Shown here one piece after another: positions 1 through 12,546 of a DNA stretch of 64,000 nt. This DNA is from a marine gamma proteobacterium HTCC2080 (GTDB lineage Bacteria; Pseudomonadota; Gammaproteobacteria; Pseudomonadales; Halieaceae), in contig AAVV01000002.1 of NCBI GenBank assembly GCA_000169115.1, forward strand, positions 62,001 to 126,000. Reading direction: 5' to 3'. The notes beneath the pieces were generated by a model. That model was not told where the DNA came from, did not search any database, and saw only the letters and a program-made list of their open reading frames with translations. The position numbers and the translations under genes are program-made. Positions within the stretch are counted from its first letter, which is position 1. The number at the start of each line of letters is the position of its first letter.

Positions 1-156
1 GCGTCCGCGCTCAGTTACCACGCATTGTCAGGGGTCAAGCACATCATTATGGACTTCGGGATTGGCGAAACAATGCAGGGTGGTGTGACTGGTGCGCGAA
101 TCGTTATTGCTCTGGCGATATGTCTCGCTGTTTTTTGGGGTGTTGTTATATGGTAA
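1..156 (+). CDS. sdhC: Succinate dehydrogenase cytochrome b556 subunit, C-terminal part
   Basis: This is the last 51 codons of SdhC, one of the two membrane anchors of respiratory complex II, which binds haem b and quinone. The window opens inside the gene. The visible part has the family pattern SYHALSGVKHIIMDFG, matching the helix II histidine region and the conserved MDFG stretch, and it ends in a hydrophobic helix. The stop codon (154-156) overlaps the start of sdhD by 7 bases, so the two anchors are translationally coupled. The gene is cut by the window edge and is not broken. Confidence 0.93.
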   Translation, partial: ASALSYHALSGVKHIIMDFGIGETMQGGVTGARIVIALAICLAVFWGVVIW

Positions 157-509
157 CTCAGGTCACTAGCTTTAGCCGTTCAGGTTTGTCTGATTGGTTA
201 ATCCAGCGCGTTACAAGCTTGATTTTACTCGCCTATTTCATTTGTCTTGCCGGTATTTTGCTGGGAGGCGTTGACTACGGCGCGTGGAAAGCCATGCATG
301 ACACAACAGCTATGCGAATCTTTACGCTATTGGCGGCAATGTCGCTGGCGGCTCACGCTTGGATTGGTCTTTGGGCGGTTTACACAGATTATCTCACCGA
401 GCGAATGTTGGGGCCACGAGGCAACTTAATTCGACGATTTTGCCAGCTGGGCACCGTACTTGCGCTTGTGATTTATCTGCTTTGGGTCATAGAAATTCTT
501 TGGGGCTAA
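150..509 (+). CDS. sdhD: Succinate dehydrogenase hydrophobic membrane anchor subunit
   Basis: SdhD is the second membrane anchor of complex II and holds SdhAB at the inner face of the cytoplasmic membrane. The 119-residue protein has three hydrophobic segments (about residues 16-38, 50-72 and 93-117) and the family motif HAWIGLWAVYTDYL near residues 68-81. I chose the ATG at 150 because it gives the usual family length and couples to the sdhC stop; the open frame runs back to a TTG at 120 inside sdhC. It lies between sdhC and sdhA in the canonical sdhCDAB order, with about 67 bases before sdhA. Confidence 0.95.
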   Translation: MVTQVTSFSRSGLSDWLIQRVTSLILLAYFICLAGILLGGVDYGAWKAMHDTTAMRIFTLLAAMSLAAHAWIGLWAVYTDYLTERMLGPRGNLIRRFCQLGTVLALVIYLLWVIEILWG

Positions 510-576
510 CCTCTCTCGCTTGGATTTTGTGAGATTTGCGCTATAACCCCGCCTAACTGTGCGATTGGAGTTGAGA

Positions 577-2340
577 ATGCGAACTATTTCTTTTGATGGA
601 GTCATTGTAGGTGGCGGCGGCGCTGGCATGCGCGCTGCCCTGCAGCTGTCACAGTCCGGCTACAAAACAGCCGTGATTTCTAAGGTGTTCCCCACGCGCT
701 CACACACAGTGTCCGCACAGGGCGGCATCACTTGCGCGATCGCTAGTTCTGACCCTAACGATGATTGGCGCTGGCATATGTACGATACCGTCAAGGGCTC
801 TGACTACATAGGCGATCAAGATGCGATCGAATACATGTGTTCAGTGGGGCCCGAGGCAATTTTCGAACTGGAGCACATGGGGCTTCCATTCTCACGCACG
901 GAAGAGGGCCGTATATATCAGAGACCCTTTGGCGGGCAGTCCAAGGATTACGGCAAGGGGGGGCAGGCAGCTCGTACCTGTGCAGCTGCCGATCGCACAG
1001 GTCATGCTCTGCTGCACACTCTGTACCAAAATAACGTCAAAAACGAGACCGTATTCTTCAATGAGTGGTTTGCCGTTGATTTGGTGAAAAACCAAGACGG
1101 AGCAGTAACCGGTGTTATCGCCATCTGCATAGAGACGGGTGAGACTGTTTTTGTTAAGTCCAAGGCAACGGTTTTTGCTACCGGCGGGGCAGGGCGTATC
1201 TACGCATCGACAACGAATGCTCATATCAACACGGGCGACGGCATCGGTATGGGATTGCGCGCCGGTGTGCCCGTGCAAGACATGGAAATGTGGCAGTTCC
1301 ATCCTACCGGCATTTACGGCGCTGGAACGCTCGTCACAGAGGGTTGCAGAGGTGAAGGCGGTTATTTGGTCAATAAAGATGGCGAGCGATTCATGGAGCG
1401 TTACGCGCCCAACGCTAAAGACCTTGCTGGACGCGATGTTGTGGCTCGGTCTATGGTGCTTGAGATCCTTGAAGGCCGAGGTTGTGGTGAGCACGGTGAC
1501 CACGTCAAACTCAAGCTGGATCATTTGGGAGAGGATGTTCTTGAGTCTCGATTGCCCGGCATTTGCGAGCTCAGTCGCACCTTCGCCCACGTTGACCCTG
1601 TAAAAGAGCCCATTCCAGTGGTTCCAACCTGTCATTACATGATGGGAGGAATTCCCACGAACGTTAACGGTCAGGCCATCACCGTCGATGACCAAGGCAA
1701 TGATCACATCATCCCTGGACTCTACGCCTGCGGTGAAGTCGCTTGCGTTTCAGTTCACGGAGCTAATCGCCTTGGTGGCAATTCGCTGTTAGACCTTGTT
1801 GTCTTCGGTCGTGCTTCGGGGCTGTTCATCGAGAGCGCTCTTCGTGATGGTATTGAGCTGCGAGAATCTGCCCAGAGTGATATTGACGCTGCCGGCGATC
1901 GGTTGCGCCATCTCAATGAAAATTCGGGGGGCGAGAACGTCGCAGAGCTGCGCCGTGAGCTGCAAAGCACTATGCAGAACCACTTCGGAGTATTCCGCCG
2001 GGGCGACTTTATGCAAGAAGGCATCGCCAAGCTGGCAGAGTTGCGCGGCCGGGTTGAAAGTGTCTCTTTGGATGATAAGTCTGATGCGTTCAATACGGCG
2101 CGAATTGAGGCGCTAGAGCTGCAAAACCTGTTTGAGGTTGCTGAAGCCACGGCAGTAGTCGCCGAGGCCCGTAACGAAAGTCGCGGGGCACACGCTCGCG
2201 AAGATTTTACCGAGCGAGACGACGAAAATTGGTTGTGTCATTCGGTGTACCACAGCGAAGGTAAAAAGGTCAGCAAGCGCGGTGTGAACTTCACCCCGAG
2301 TACTGTTGAAACCTTTGAACCTCAAATCCGCTCTTATTAA
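577..2340 (+). CDS. sdhA: Succinate dehydrogenase flavoprotein subunit
   Basis: SdhA is the catalytic flavoprotein that oxidises succinate to fumarate and passes electrons to SdhB. The 587-residue length is normal for the family. Visible motifs are the FAD dinucleotide-binding segment [12 protein letters not shown] near the N-terminus, SHTVSAQGG containing the histidine that carries covalent [12 protein letters not shown], the substrate-site run [12 protein letters not shown], and [12 protein letters not shown] chose ATG 577 because a GGAG lies eight bases upstream and the protein then starts just before the FAD fold; a GTG at 559 would add six residues. It is third in the sdh operon, 24 bases before sdhB. 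Confidence 0.97.
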   Translation: MRTISFDGVIVGGGGAGMRAALQLSQSGYKTAVISKVFPTRSHTVSAQGGITCAIASSDPNDDWRWHMYDTVKGSDYIGDQDAIEYMCSVGPEAIFELEHMGLPFSRTEEGRIYQRPFGGQSKDYGKGGQAARTCAAADRTGHALLHTLYQNNVKNETVFFNEWFAVDLVKNQDGAVTGVIAICIETGETVFVKSKATVFATGGAGRIYASTTNAHINTGDGIGMGLRAGVPVQDMEMWQFHPTGIYGAGTLVTEGCRGEGGYLVNKDGERFMERYAPNAKDLAGRDVVARSMVLEILEGRGCGEHGDHVKLKLDHLGEDVLESRLPGICELSRTFAHVDPVKEPIPVVPTCHYMMGGIPTNVNGQAITVDDQGNDHIIPGLYACGEVACVSVHGANRLGGNSLLDLVVFGRASGLFIESALRDGIELRESAQSDIDAAGDRLRHLNENSGGENVAELRRELQSTMQNHFGVFRRGDFMQEGIAKLAELRGRVESVSLDDKSDAFNTARIEALELQNLFEVAEATAVVAEARNESRGAHAREDFTERDDENWLCHSVYHSEGKKVSKRGVNFTPSTVETFEPQIRSY

Positions 2341-2364
2341 TTATTTGACTTGGGAGATTTCAAC

Positions 2365-3072
2365 ATGTTGCAGGTCAGTATTTATCGTTACAACCCCGAG
2401 GTAGATAGCGCTCCGCATATGCAGGAGTTCGAATTCGATACCGAGGGGAAAGACCTTATGGTCCTAGATGTGCTGGAGGCCATTAAAGCCGGTCACGACA
2501 GCAGTGTGACTTATCGACGAAGTTGCCGTGAGGGCGTGTGCGGTTCCGACGGGCTTAACATCAACGGCAAAAACGGGTTGGCATGTATTACGCCGTTATC
2601 AGAGACCGTTAAGAACGATAAGCTGGTCGTTCGACCGCTCCCAGGCTTGCCTGTTATCAGGGATCTTGTGGTCGATATGAGCCTCTTCTACGCCCAGTAT
2701 GAAAAAATTCAGCCGTTTTTAAAGAACAACTCGCCAGCGCCAGCCATTGAGCGGTTACAGTCTCCGGAAGATCGTTCCCAGCTGGATGGCCTCTACGAGT
2801 GCATTTTGTGTGCTTGCTGCTCAACTAGTTGCCCGTCTTTTTGGTGGAACCCCGATAGGTTCATCGGCCCTGCCGGATTGCTACAGGCCTACCGTTTTCT
2901 CGCCGACACTCGTGACACTGCCACTGATGAGCGTTTATCGAAGCTTGACGACCCCTTTAGTGTGTTCCGCTGCCACGGTATTCAAAATTGCGTCAACGTT
3001 TGCCCCAAGGGTTTAAACCCCACTAAGGCAATTGGCCATATTCGGACAATGCTGCTCAATAGGGCGACCTAA
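2365..3072 (+). CDS. sdhB: Succinate dehydrogenase iron-sulfur subunit
   Basis: SdhB carries the three iron-sulfur centres that wire the SdhA flavin to the quinone site. The 235-residue protein shows all cysteine sets: CREGVCGSDG and a later GLAC for the 2Fe-2S cluster, CILCACCSTSCP for the 4Fe-4S cluster, and CHGIQNCVNVCPKG for the 3Fe-4S and 4Fe-4S ligands. The start at 2365 is preceded by TGGGAG at good spacing; a TTG at 2350 is in frame but less likely. This is the last gene of the sdh operon, followed 28 bases later by a clear intrinsic terminator. Confidence 0.97.
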   Translation: MLQVSIYRYNPEVDSAPHMQEFEFDTEGKDLMVLDVLEAIKAGHDSSVTYRRSCREGVCGSDGLNINGKNGLACITPLSETVKNDKLVVRPLPGLPVIRDLVVDMSLFYAQYEKIQPFLKNNSPAPAIERLQSPEDRSQLDGLYECILCACCSTSCPSFWWNPDRFIGPAGLLQAYRFLADTRDTATDERLSKLDDPFSVFRCHGIQNCVNVCPKGLNPTKAIGHIRTMLLNRAT

Positions 3073-3100
3073 GTGTAGGTGACACAAGGATAGACTTTTC

Positions 3101-3122
3101 AAGGGGCTGCGCGCCCCTTTTT
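3101..3122 (+). terminator. Intrinsic terminator of the sdhCDAB operon
   Basis: A seven-base-pair stem AAGGGGC / GCCCCTT with loop TGCGC runs directly into a T tract. It lies 28 bases after the sdhB stop and separates the sdh and suc transcription units. Confidence 0.85.
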
Positions 3123-3385
3123 AGTGCGTTCTACATATGCATTCCTTAGGGATATAGATAACATGGCTATAAATGAATATTGTGACAAAAGCACAGGAAA
3201 ACTGTCACTAATTTCCATGATTCTGAGAGTCAGGAGCTACACCCCAGACCCCAGTTAGGATTAAAATGCGAGGGCAGAACATGGGGGGCCACACCTTCTG
3301 TAACAAACAGACGGGAGTGGTTCGGGATCGTTGCGTTACATGCGGCCCGTCAATCGAGCGTTAACGAAGAATCATGGAGTCAGAC
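3123..3385 (+). promoter_or_regulatory. Upstream region and structured leader of sucA
   Basis: This stretch of about 260 bases has no gene and must hold the suc operon promoter. Two structures are visible. The first is an inverted repeat GTGACA (3182-3187) / TGTCAC (3203-3208) with 15 bases between the arms, a possible operator. The second is a nested hairpin close to sucA: outer arms CCAC (3289-3292) / GTGG (3317-3320), inner arms CTGT (3298-3301) / ACAG (3307-3310) and loop AACAA. Leader RNAs called sucA and sucA-II motifs are known upstream of sucA in other proteobacteria, but I cannot test membership here. Confidence 0.4.
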
Positions 3386-6253
3386 ATGGCACAACCCTCT
3401 GCCTTGCAGGGAATGCTGGAGTTATGGGGGTCTTCTCATATCTCAGGTTCAAATGCGGCCTATGTCGAAGGCTTATATGAGCAATACCTCACAGACCCAA
3501 ATGCCATAGCGCCTGAATGGCGTGATTACTTCGATAAACTCCCTAAAGTTAATACCGACAACACGGCTTTTCGAGACGTGCCCCACTCAGTGGTTAGGGA
3601 GCAGTTTGCGAAGATCAGTAAGATGCGTGTGCGAACCGAAGCTACCGTCGCCCATGATTCCCAGGCAACAGAGTATGAGCGCAAGCAGGTTCGCGTTGTC
3701 CAGCTGATATCAGCCTATCGTCAGCGTGGACACCAGCAGGCCTCTTTGGATCCACTAGACATTTATCCTCGAGAAGCCATTCCAGATCTCGATCTGGCCT
3801 TTCATCAGTTAAGTGAGGCAGATGCCGACACAGTTTTTCAGGTAGGCAGTTTGTACTACGGTGCTAGCGATGCAACGCTGCGTGACATTGTTGATGCACT
3901 CCAGCGTACTTATTGCAACACGATCGGCGCCGAGTTCATGCATATTGTGGATACCGAACAGCGCCATTGGATTATGAGCCGGATGGAATCTGTCCGATCT
4001 GCTCCCGAATTCTCTCGGGATCAGCGATTACAAGTGCTGCGACGTCTGATTAAAGCCGAAGGGCTTGAAAAGTCTCTAGGCTCAAAATATCCAGGCACCA
4101 AACGTTTCGGTTTAGAGGGTGGGGAAAGCCTAATCCCCATGATGTCCGAAGCGATAGAGCGGGTCGGTGGTTATGGTGCGAAGGAAATTGTTATTGGTAT
4201 GGCGCACCGTGGGCGCTTAAACGTTCTGATCAATATTTTAGGGAAGAACCCCACTGAGCTATTCGACGAGTTTGAGGGGAGAGCGGAATACAGTGGCTCA
4301 GGGGATGTCAAATATCACCAAGGCTTTTCCTCAAACGTAATGACGAGTGGCGGTGAGGTTCACCTCGCTTTAGCCTTTAATCCCTCGCATTTGGAGATCG
4401 TGTCACCAGTTGTCGAAGGCTCTGTTCGAGCACGGCAGGATCGTCGCGAGGATCCTGCGGGCGATTCAGTAGTACCGATTGTAATTCATGGCGATGCTGC
4501 ATTTGCTGGGCAGGGCGTTGTTATGGAAACGTTCCAGATGTCTCAGACCCGGGGTTATAAAACCGGTGGGACGCTGCATATTGTTCTAAACAATCAGGTG
4601 GGCTTTACCACTAGTCAGCGTATTGATGCCCGTTCTACTGAGTACTGCACCGATGTCGCTAAGATGGTTCAGGCCCCCATTTTCCATGTCAATGCTGATG
4701 ATCCAGAAGCTGTCGTTTTTGTCACGCAGCTCGCGGTTGACTTCAGAAATACGTTTAAACGCGATGTCGTTGTTGATCTTATCTGTTATCGGCGTCGAGG
4801 CCACAACGAGGCAGATGAACCTGCCGTTACCCAGCCGCAAATGTATGCAGCGATCAAGAAGCACGCCACTACCCGCGACCTTTATGCGAAGCGGCTCATT
4901 GCCGACGGTATTCTGACCGAGGATGAGGACGTTACGCTCATGGCTCGCTATCGTGAGTCCCTTGAGCGGGGAGAGCCGCTCGTGAGCTCCTTGGTTATGG
5001 AGCCCAATAACGCATTGTTTGTCGATTGGGGACCTTATGTGGGTCATGAATGGACTGTTGAGTGCGATACGCGCTACCCCTTAGGACAGCTGAAGACTCT
5101 TTCCGAGCAAATCGCGAGTGTGCCAGAAGGGTTCGCGGTTCAGCGGCAGGTTACGAAGTTGCTGGAAGATCGGCGCAAGATGGGCGTAGGCGCTCAGGAA
5201 ATTAACTGGGGCTTCGCCGAAATCATGGCATACGCGACGCTTTTGGTAGAGGGTTTTCCCGTGCGAATGACCGGCCAAGATATTGGTCGAGGTACTTTTT
5301 CACATCGCCATGCCGTCATTCACAATCAGAAAGAAGAGGGGCGCCATATTGCTCTTCAGCACCTCGATGGCAATCAAGCTGACTTCCGTATTTATGACTC
5401 GCTGCTGTCTGAGGAGGCGGTGCTAGCCTTTGAATACGGTTATGCGACGACATCCCCCACTGGCTTAGTGATTTGGGAAGCCCAGTTTGGAGATTTTGCC
5501 AACGGCGCCCAGGTGGTTATCGATCAGTTTATTGCAAGCGGTGAGCATAAGTGGTCCCGTGTTTGTGGCTTGACCATGTTGCTTCCTCACGGCTATGAGG
5601 GGCAAGGCCCTGAACATTCATCCGCGCGACTTGAGCGGTATTTGCAAATGTGCGCTGAGCAAAATATGCAGGTCTGTATGCCGACTACTCCAGCGCAGGT
5701 TTTCCATATGTTGCGTCGACAGGCAATTAGGCCGTTGCGAAAGCCATTAATAGTAATGTCGCCCAAAAGTTTACTCCGCCATAAAGAGGCGACTTCAACC
5801 TTAGAAGAGCTCGCTGACGGGAGTTTTCAAACGGTAATCGATGAAACCGATAATCTGGATCCGGCCTCAATCAGACGCGTCCTCCTCTGTTCTGGAAAAG
5901 TATTTTACGACCTGCGTGCGGCACGGCGTGAGCGGCAAATTGACAATATTGTCATTATACGTATCGAGCAGCTCTATCCGTTTCCTGAAGAAGATTTGGC
6001 TCGGGTAATTGCTCCCTATACAAATATTGAGGATGCGATCTGGTGTCAGGAGGAGCCCATGAATCAGGGCGCTTGGTATGCCAGTCAGCACAATATGCGC
6101 CGGGTAATTCAGCGTCATAAGGTCGATGTTTATTTGCGTTACGCCGGTAGAGAGCCCTCAGCCTCGGTAGCGGCGGGCTATACGGCATTACATATCCAAC
6201 AGCAGGAAAGTTTCATAAACGAAGCCCTCGGCCCAATGCCCTGGGGTAATTGA
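3386..6253 (+). CDS. sucA: 2-oxoglutarate dehydrogenase E1 component
   Basis: E1 decarboxylates 2-oxoglutarate with thiamine diphosphate and transfers the succinyl group to the lipoyl arm of SucB. The protein has 955 residues, close to the usual 930-960. It starts with the typical E1o N-terminal segment (YVEGLYEQYL, then PEWRDYFD), has the TPP/magnesium motif beginning GDAAFAGQGVVMET and ending LNNQVGFT, and has the C-terminal YPFPE transketolase region. I chose ATG 3386 because GGAG sits six bases upstream; an in-frame ATG at 3374 would add four residues. It leads the sucAB-lpd-sucCD operon, with 24 bases before sucB. Confidence 0.96.
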   Translation: MAQPSALQGMLELWGSSHISGSNAAYVEGLYEQYLTDPNAIAPEWRDYFDKLPKVNTDNTAFRDVPHSVVREQFAKISKMRVRTEATVAHDSQATEYERKQVRVVQLISAYRQRGHQQASLDPLDIYPREAIPDLDLAFHQLSEADADTVFQVGSLYYGASDATLRDIVDALQRTYCNTIGAEFMHIVDTEQRHWIMSRMESVRSAPEFSRDQRLQVLRRLIKAEGLEKSLGSKYPGTKRFGLEGGESLIPMMSEAIERVGGYGAKEIVIGMAHRGRLNVLINILGKNPTELFDEFEGRAEYSGSGDVKYHQGFSSNVMTSGGEVHLALAFNPSHLEIVSPVVEGSVRARQDRREDPAGDSVVPIVIHGDAAFAGQGVVMETFQMSQTRGYKTGGTLHIVLNNQVGFTTSQRIDARSTEYCTDVAKMVQAPIFHVNADDPEAVVFVTQLAVDFRNTFKRDVVVDLICYRRRGHNEADEPAVTQPQMYAAIKKHATTRDLYAKRLIADGILTEDEDVTLMARYRESLERGEPLVSSLVMEPNNALFVDWGPYVGHEWTVECDTRYPLGQLKTLSEQIASVPEGFAVQRQVTKLLEDRRKMGVGAQEINWGFAEIMAYATLLVEGFPVRMTGQDIGRGTFSHRHAVIHNQKEEGRHIALQHLDGNQADFRIYDSLLSEEAVLAFEYGYATTSPTGLVIWEAQFGDFANGAQVVIDQFIASGEHKWSRVCGLTMLLPHGYEGQGPEHSSARLERYLQMCAEQNMQVCMPTTPAQVFHMLRRQAIRPLRKPLIVMSPKSLLRHKEATSTLEELADGSFQTVIDETDNLDPASIRRVLLCSGKVFYDLRAARRERQIDNIVIIRIEQLYPFPEEDLARVIAPYTNIEDAIWCQEEPMNQGAWYASQHNMRRVIQRHKVDVYLRYAGREPSASVAAGYTALHIQQQESFINEALGPMPWGN

Positions 6254-6277
6254 TCAGGATTTAGGTAGGAATACATC

Positions 6278-8974
<2,697 letters not shown>

Positions 8975-9044
8975 GCACAAGAGCGCGCATTGGGGGAGTG
9001 GCCGTTGGTTAACTCCGCACCGAAACGAAAAAGCGGGATAATTT

Positions 9045-10214
9045 ATGAATCTTCACGAGTATCAAGGAAAGGCATTGTTTGCCCAGTATGGTTTGCCGGT
9101 TTCAGTCGGTCATGCTGTGTCTACACCTGAGGAGGCACGTAGTGCCGCGGAAAAAATAGGTGGTGACAAGTGGGTGGTTAAAGCTCAGGTTCACGCTGGT
9201 GGTCGGGGTAAGGCCGGAGGGGTAAAGTTGGTTGATAGCCCCGACGATGCCGCGGCTTTTGCAGAACATTGGCTAGACAAGCGTTTAGTCACCTATCAAA
9301 CAGATGTTGATGGACAGCCGGTGTCGAAGATTCTGGTAGAAACCTGTACCGATATTGATCAGGAACTCTATTTAGGTGCGGTCTTGGATAGAGCAAGCCG
9401 TCGTATTGTTTTTATGGCCTCGACTGAGGGTGGCGTAGAAATTGAAAAGGTTGCTGAAGAAACTCCAGAAAAAATCCTTCGAGCTGAAATCGATCCTCTG
9501 ACGGGCCCACAGCCCTATCAGGGGCGTGAACTGGCGTTCAAGCTTGGCTTGGAAGGGGTTCAAGTAAAACAATTCGTCGCTATTTTTGTCGGCTTGGCGA
9601 AATTATTTCAGGATAAAGATCTCGCGCTCATTGAAGTTAACCCTTTGGTCATTACTGATGAGGGTAATCTGCATTGTCTGGACGCTAAAATCGTGGCCGA
9701 CTCCAATGCACTTTATCGGCACGCCGATCTACGCGAGATGCATGACCCATCACAGGAAGATGCTCGCGAAGCTCATGCCGCGGAATGGGACCTCAACTAC
9801 GTTGCGCTGGATGGCAGTATCGGTTGCATGGTTAACGGCGCAGGTTTGGCCATGGGAACCATGGATATTGTTAAGTTGCACGGCGGCTCGCCTGCAAACT
9901 TTTTGGACGTTGGCGGCGGCGCCACCAAAGAGCGTGTTACCGAGGCATTTAAAATCATCCTGTCTGATGAAAATGTTAAGGCGGTTCTGATCAATATTTT
10001 TGGCGGTATCGTGCGCTGTGATCTCATCGCCGAGGGCGTTATTGGTGCCGTTGAGGAAGTGGGCGTTACCGTTCCGGTGGTAGTCAGGCTCGAGGGCAAC
10101 AATGCAGAGCTTGGACAAAAGGTTCTGGCCGATAGTGGTCTCAATATTATGGCGGCATCAAGTCTGACTGACGCTGCAGAACAAGTGGTTGCAGCAGCCG
10201 GAGGTGCCCAATGA
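9045..10214 (+). CDS. sucC: Succinyl-CoA synthetase beta subunit
   Basis: SucC is the nucleotide- and succinate-binding subunit of succinyl-CoA ligase, which makes ATP or GTP from succinyl-CoA. The 389 residues match the family length. It begins with the hallmark [19 protein letters not shown], has the ATP-grasp stretch [17 protein letters not shown], the metal-binding ALIEVNPLV, and the C-terminal GGGATKERV and FGGIVRCD loops. It overlaps sucD by four bases (ATGA), so the two subunits are coupled. It follows lpd after about 70 bases. Confidence 0.97.
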   Translation: MNLHEYQGKALFAQYGLPVSVGHAVSTPEEARSAAEKIGGDKWVVKAQVHAGGRGKAGGVKLVDSPDDAAAFAEHWLDKRLVTYQTDVDGQPVSKILVETCTDIDQELYLGAVLDRASRRIVFMASTEGGVEIEKVAEETPEKILRAEIDPLTGPQPYQGRELAFKLGLEGVQVKQFVAIFVGLAKLFQDKDLALIEVNPLVITDEGNLHCLDAKIVADSNALYRHADLREMHDPSQEDAREAHAAEWDLNYVALDGSIGCMVNGAGLAMGTMDIVKLHGGSPANFLDVGGGATKERVTEAFKIILSDENVKAVLINIFGGIVRCDLIAEGVIGAVEEVGVTVPVVVRLEGNNAELGQKVLADSGLNIMAASSLTDAAEQVVAAAGGAQ

Positions 10215-11083
10215 GTATTTTAATCGACCAGAACACTAAGGTTATTTGTCAGGGTTTCACGGGCTCCCAAGGAACTTTCCACTCAGAACAGGCCATCGCC
10301 TACGGTACGCAGATGGTAGGTGGAGTCACACCCGGCAAGGGCGGGCAGACGCATTTAGATCTGCCAGTATTCAATACGGTAGATGAGGCCGTTGACCAAA
10401 CTGGCGCTGACGCATCGGTGATCTATGTGCCGGCGGCCTTTTGTAAGGATTCTATCCTCGAGGCGGCAAATGCAGGTATTCAGTTGATTGTTTGCATCAC
10501 AGAGGGCATACCCACCTTAGACATGCTTGAGTGCAAGGTTAAATGTGACGAGTTGGGTGTGCGTTTGATTGGGCCAAACTGCCCGGGAGTGATCACACCT
10601 GGCGCCTGTAAAATTGGCATCATGCCGGGTCACATTCACTTACCAGGGCGTGTAGGGATTGTGTCGCGTTCAGGCACATTGACTTATGAAGCCGTCAAGC
10701 AAACAACGGATGCTGGCTTTGGCCAGTCAACTTGTGTGGGTATTGGTGGCGATCCCATACCAGGCTCTAACTTTATTGATATCTTGACCTTGTTTGAGGC
10801 TGATCCCTCAACCGAGGCCATTGTCATGATTGGTGAAATTGGTGGAACAGCCGAAGAGGAAGCTGCCGCTTTCATCAAGGACAACGTTTCCAAGCCGGTG
10901 GTGTCGTACATTGCAGGTGTGACTGCGCCAAAAGGTAAGCGCATGGGTCACGCCGGAGCGATTATTTCTGGTGGCAAAGGCACTGCGGATGAGAAGTTTG
11001 CTGCACTTGAAGACGCAGGTGTACGAACAGTTCGCTCTCTCGCTGATATTGGCGCCGCTATGGCGGATCTGACCGGCTGGTAA
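10211..11083 (+). CDS. sucD: Succinyl-CoA synthetase alpha subunit
   Basis: SucD binds CoA and carries the phosphohistidine intermediate of succinyl-CoA ligase. The protein has 290 residues. Motifs are the Rossmann-type CoA site [16 protein letters not shown] near the N-terminus, GGVTPGKGG, the domain junction GPNCPGVI, and the active-site histidine in [13 protein letters not shown] near residue 245. It is the last gene of the suc operon and faces a minus-strand gene. Confidence 0.97.
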   Translation: MSILIDQNTKVICQGFTGSQGTFHSEQAIAYGTQMVGGVTPGKGGQTHLDLPVFNTVDEAVDQTGADASVIYVPAAFCKDSILEAANAGIQLIVCITEGIPTLDMLECKVKCDELGVRLIGPNCPGVITPGACKIGIMPGHIHLPGRVGIVSRSGTLTYEAVKQTTDAGFGQSTCVGIGGDPIPGSNFIDILTLFEADPSTEAIVMIGEIGGTAEEEAAAFIKDNVSKPVVSYIAGVTAPKGKRMGHAGAIISGGKGTADEKFAALEDAGVRTVRSLADIGAAMADLTGW

Positions 11084-11101
11084 ATAGCTCGCTGGCAAAT
11101 A

Positions 11102-11139
11102 GACGCTGGCAAGGTCTATCGTTTGGCCTTGTCATCGTC
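11102..11139 (+). terminator. Possible terminator hairpin after sucD
   Basis: Arms GACG plus GGCAAGG pair with CCTTGTC plus CGTC, with a 2x2 internal loop and a 12-base apical loop, 18 bases past the sucD stop. No T tract follows on either strand, so it could equally be a transcript-stabilising 3' hairpin between the convergent genes. Confidence 0.35.
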
Positions 11140-11257
11140 ACCCCTCCACCAGTCTTCAGCAGGTCACGGGACTGGACACGCTAAGACCACGAAGTATTCG
11201 TGCTCATCAGCTCATCAGTTGTTGGTGTCCCCTTAGCGAGCCTAGGGCGGCATTAAG

Positions 11258-12295
11258 CTACTCGTAATTAAAGAAAAATGTGAGCCGCAAATGCAGATCA
11301 TCCTCAGGCCGCACCCCTTGGGGGTTGATTCCATAGTGGGTGTACACAATGTTCGGAGTAATGAAAATGCGGTCGGATAGACGGTATTCAATGCCAGCAA
11401 CAAAATTTGTGGCGGTTGCGCTGGGATCGAAGGGAATATAAGCAATATCATTGCCTTTTACGCTGGGCTGCAACAGTCGCTGTACCTGCGCAATCAAATC
11501 GATTTTGTCGCTGAAGTGAGCTACGCCCATTAGGGCCGCCAGCTCAAGCGTGGGGTCTTCTTGGCGGTCCTGATGAGTGTAAACGAATCCCAGCGAGTAG
11601 TTTTTGGTCTGCTGTGCGGCGAACAACTGATAGGTGCTGCGATCGAAACGACCAGGGCGGGCTTCATGGTCAAGGTAGGCGTCCAACAATACGCCCGGCG
11701 TAGGTCGCCAGGTCATGGCCCCCATAAATTTATCGTGGGGGTTTTTATCCGCCTCCCAAGTTTCACTGGATCCATACATGGCTCGATATGACCACTTGCC
11801 CGACTGGCTAAGCTTTCCCTTGGCGGAGATCCCCAGATCTCTCGCAGCAATTCCTTGCATATCTGGTGCCGTGCGCATGAGGTAGCGCTTACCCCAAAAT
11901 GCTTCAATGAGATCAAAGGAGATTGTGGGTATTAGTCCCCCGGAAATCTGGTGTCCAGCCAGTTTTTTCCCCACCCCCATGTCTTGTATTCGGTGAGATA
12001 GCTCGTAGTTCTCGAATGCACCCTCGTGAAAGGCCTCGAACCGCAGGCGTCCCGTCCAATCGTCGCCATAACGGGCATCTGTGGTCAGAAAGATTCGCCG
12101 AAGGACGGCCCCGCTTGCATTGTCTCCCACTGGGGTGTGGTGGCTGGGGAGGTAGTAGAGGTCTCCGAACATGAGCCCCTTAACATCGAATTCAAGCGCG
12201 TCTGCGGCTGTAGTATGTGTGCCGTGAAGGAATAGCCACGCACAGGCAAGGAAGCTTGCCCTGCGTAATGCATCGATAGTGCCGTTTAGTCGCAT
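11258..12295 (-). CDS. Exported porin-like outer-membrane beta-barrel protein
   Basis: I do not recognise a named family. From the methionine at 12295 the protein has 345 residues and a signal peptide (basic start, hydrophobic FLACAWLFL, probable cleavage after TTAADA). The rest shows alternating polar and aromatic beta-strand patterns, such as WTGRLRFEAF, YSLGFVYTHQD and RIFITPNIVYTHYG, typical of outer-membrane barrels. It ends in a run of aromatics, although the last residue is Glu. A longer frame to 12340 would place an extra 15 residues before the signal peptide, so the shorter start is better. It is convergent with sucD and divergent from htpG. Porin-like transport is an inference from fold pattern only. 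Confidence 0.7.
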   Translation of the reverse strand: MRLNGTIDALRRASFLACAWLFLHGTHTTAADALEFDVKGLMFGDLYYLPSHHTPVGDNASGAVLRRIFLTTDARYGDDWTGRLRFEAFHEGAFENYELSHRIQDMGVGKKLAGHQISGGLIPTISFDLIEAFWGKRYLMRTAPDMQGIAARDLGISAKGKLSQSGKWSYRAMYGSSETWEADKNPHDKFMGAMTWRPTPGVLLDAYLDHEARPGRFDRSTYQLFAAQQTKNYSLGFVYTHQDRQEDPTLELAALMGVAHFSDKIDLIAQVQRLLQPSVKGNDIAYIPFDPSATATNFVAGIEYRLSDRIFITPNIVYTHYGINPQGVRPEDDLHLRLTFFFNYE

Positions 12296-12483
12296 CAGCA
12301 ACATGATATCCAGTGCTTCATTCGTGAGGCTATTATGCATTGATTGTTAGGCGCTCAGGGTATCCTGCGACCTGCGTTGCCATTCAATTGCCGTCTTTTG
12401 ATGGGCACTAGCAGTTGTTGTAAATGCGTGAAAATTCGCTGACGACGGGTATTAAAAATGAGCTGCTGCGTTATGCCGTCGGC

Positions 12484-12510
12484 CTTGAAATTTCGACCCT
12501 TTGCCTCCAC
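12484..12510 (+). promoter_or_regulatory. Heat-shock (RpoH-type) promoter of htpG
   Basis: CTTGAAA at 12484-12490 is a full match to the sigma-32 -35 core. After 14 bases comes CTCCAC (12505-12510), a 4 of 6 match to the CCCCAT -10 core. Predicted transcription begins around 12517, about 30 bases before the htpG ATG. This also argues that htpG starts at 12547 and not at the in-frame ATG 12424, which lies upstream of the promoter. Confidence 0.6.
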
Positions 12511-12546
12511 CTAACAACCCAAAGCGAAAACTTAGGGAAAACGCCA

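Noticed and set aside
892-1707. Long minus-strand frame of 271 codons opposite sdhA
   Set aside because: It lies entirely inside sdhA, whose motifs are unmistakable, and shows no domain of its own.
12424-12546. 41-codon N-terminal extension of HtpG
   Set aside because: It begins upstream of the heat-shock-type promoter and makes the protein longer than its family.
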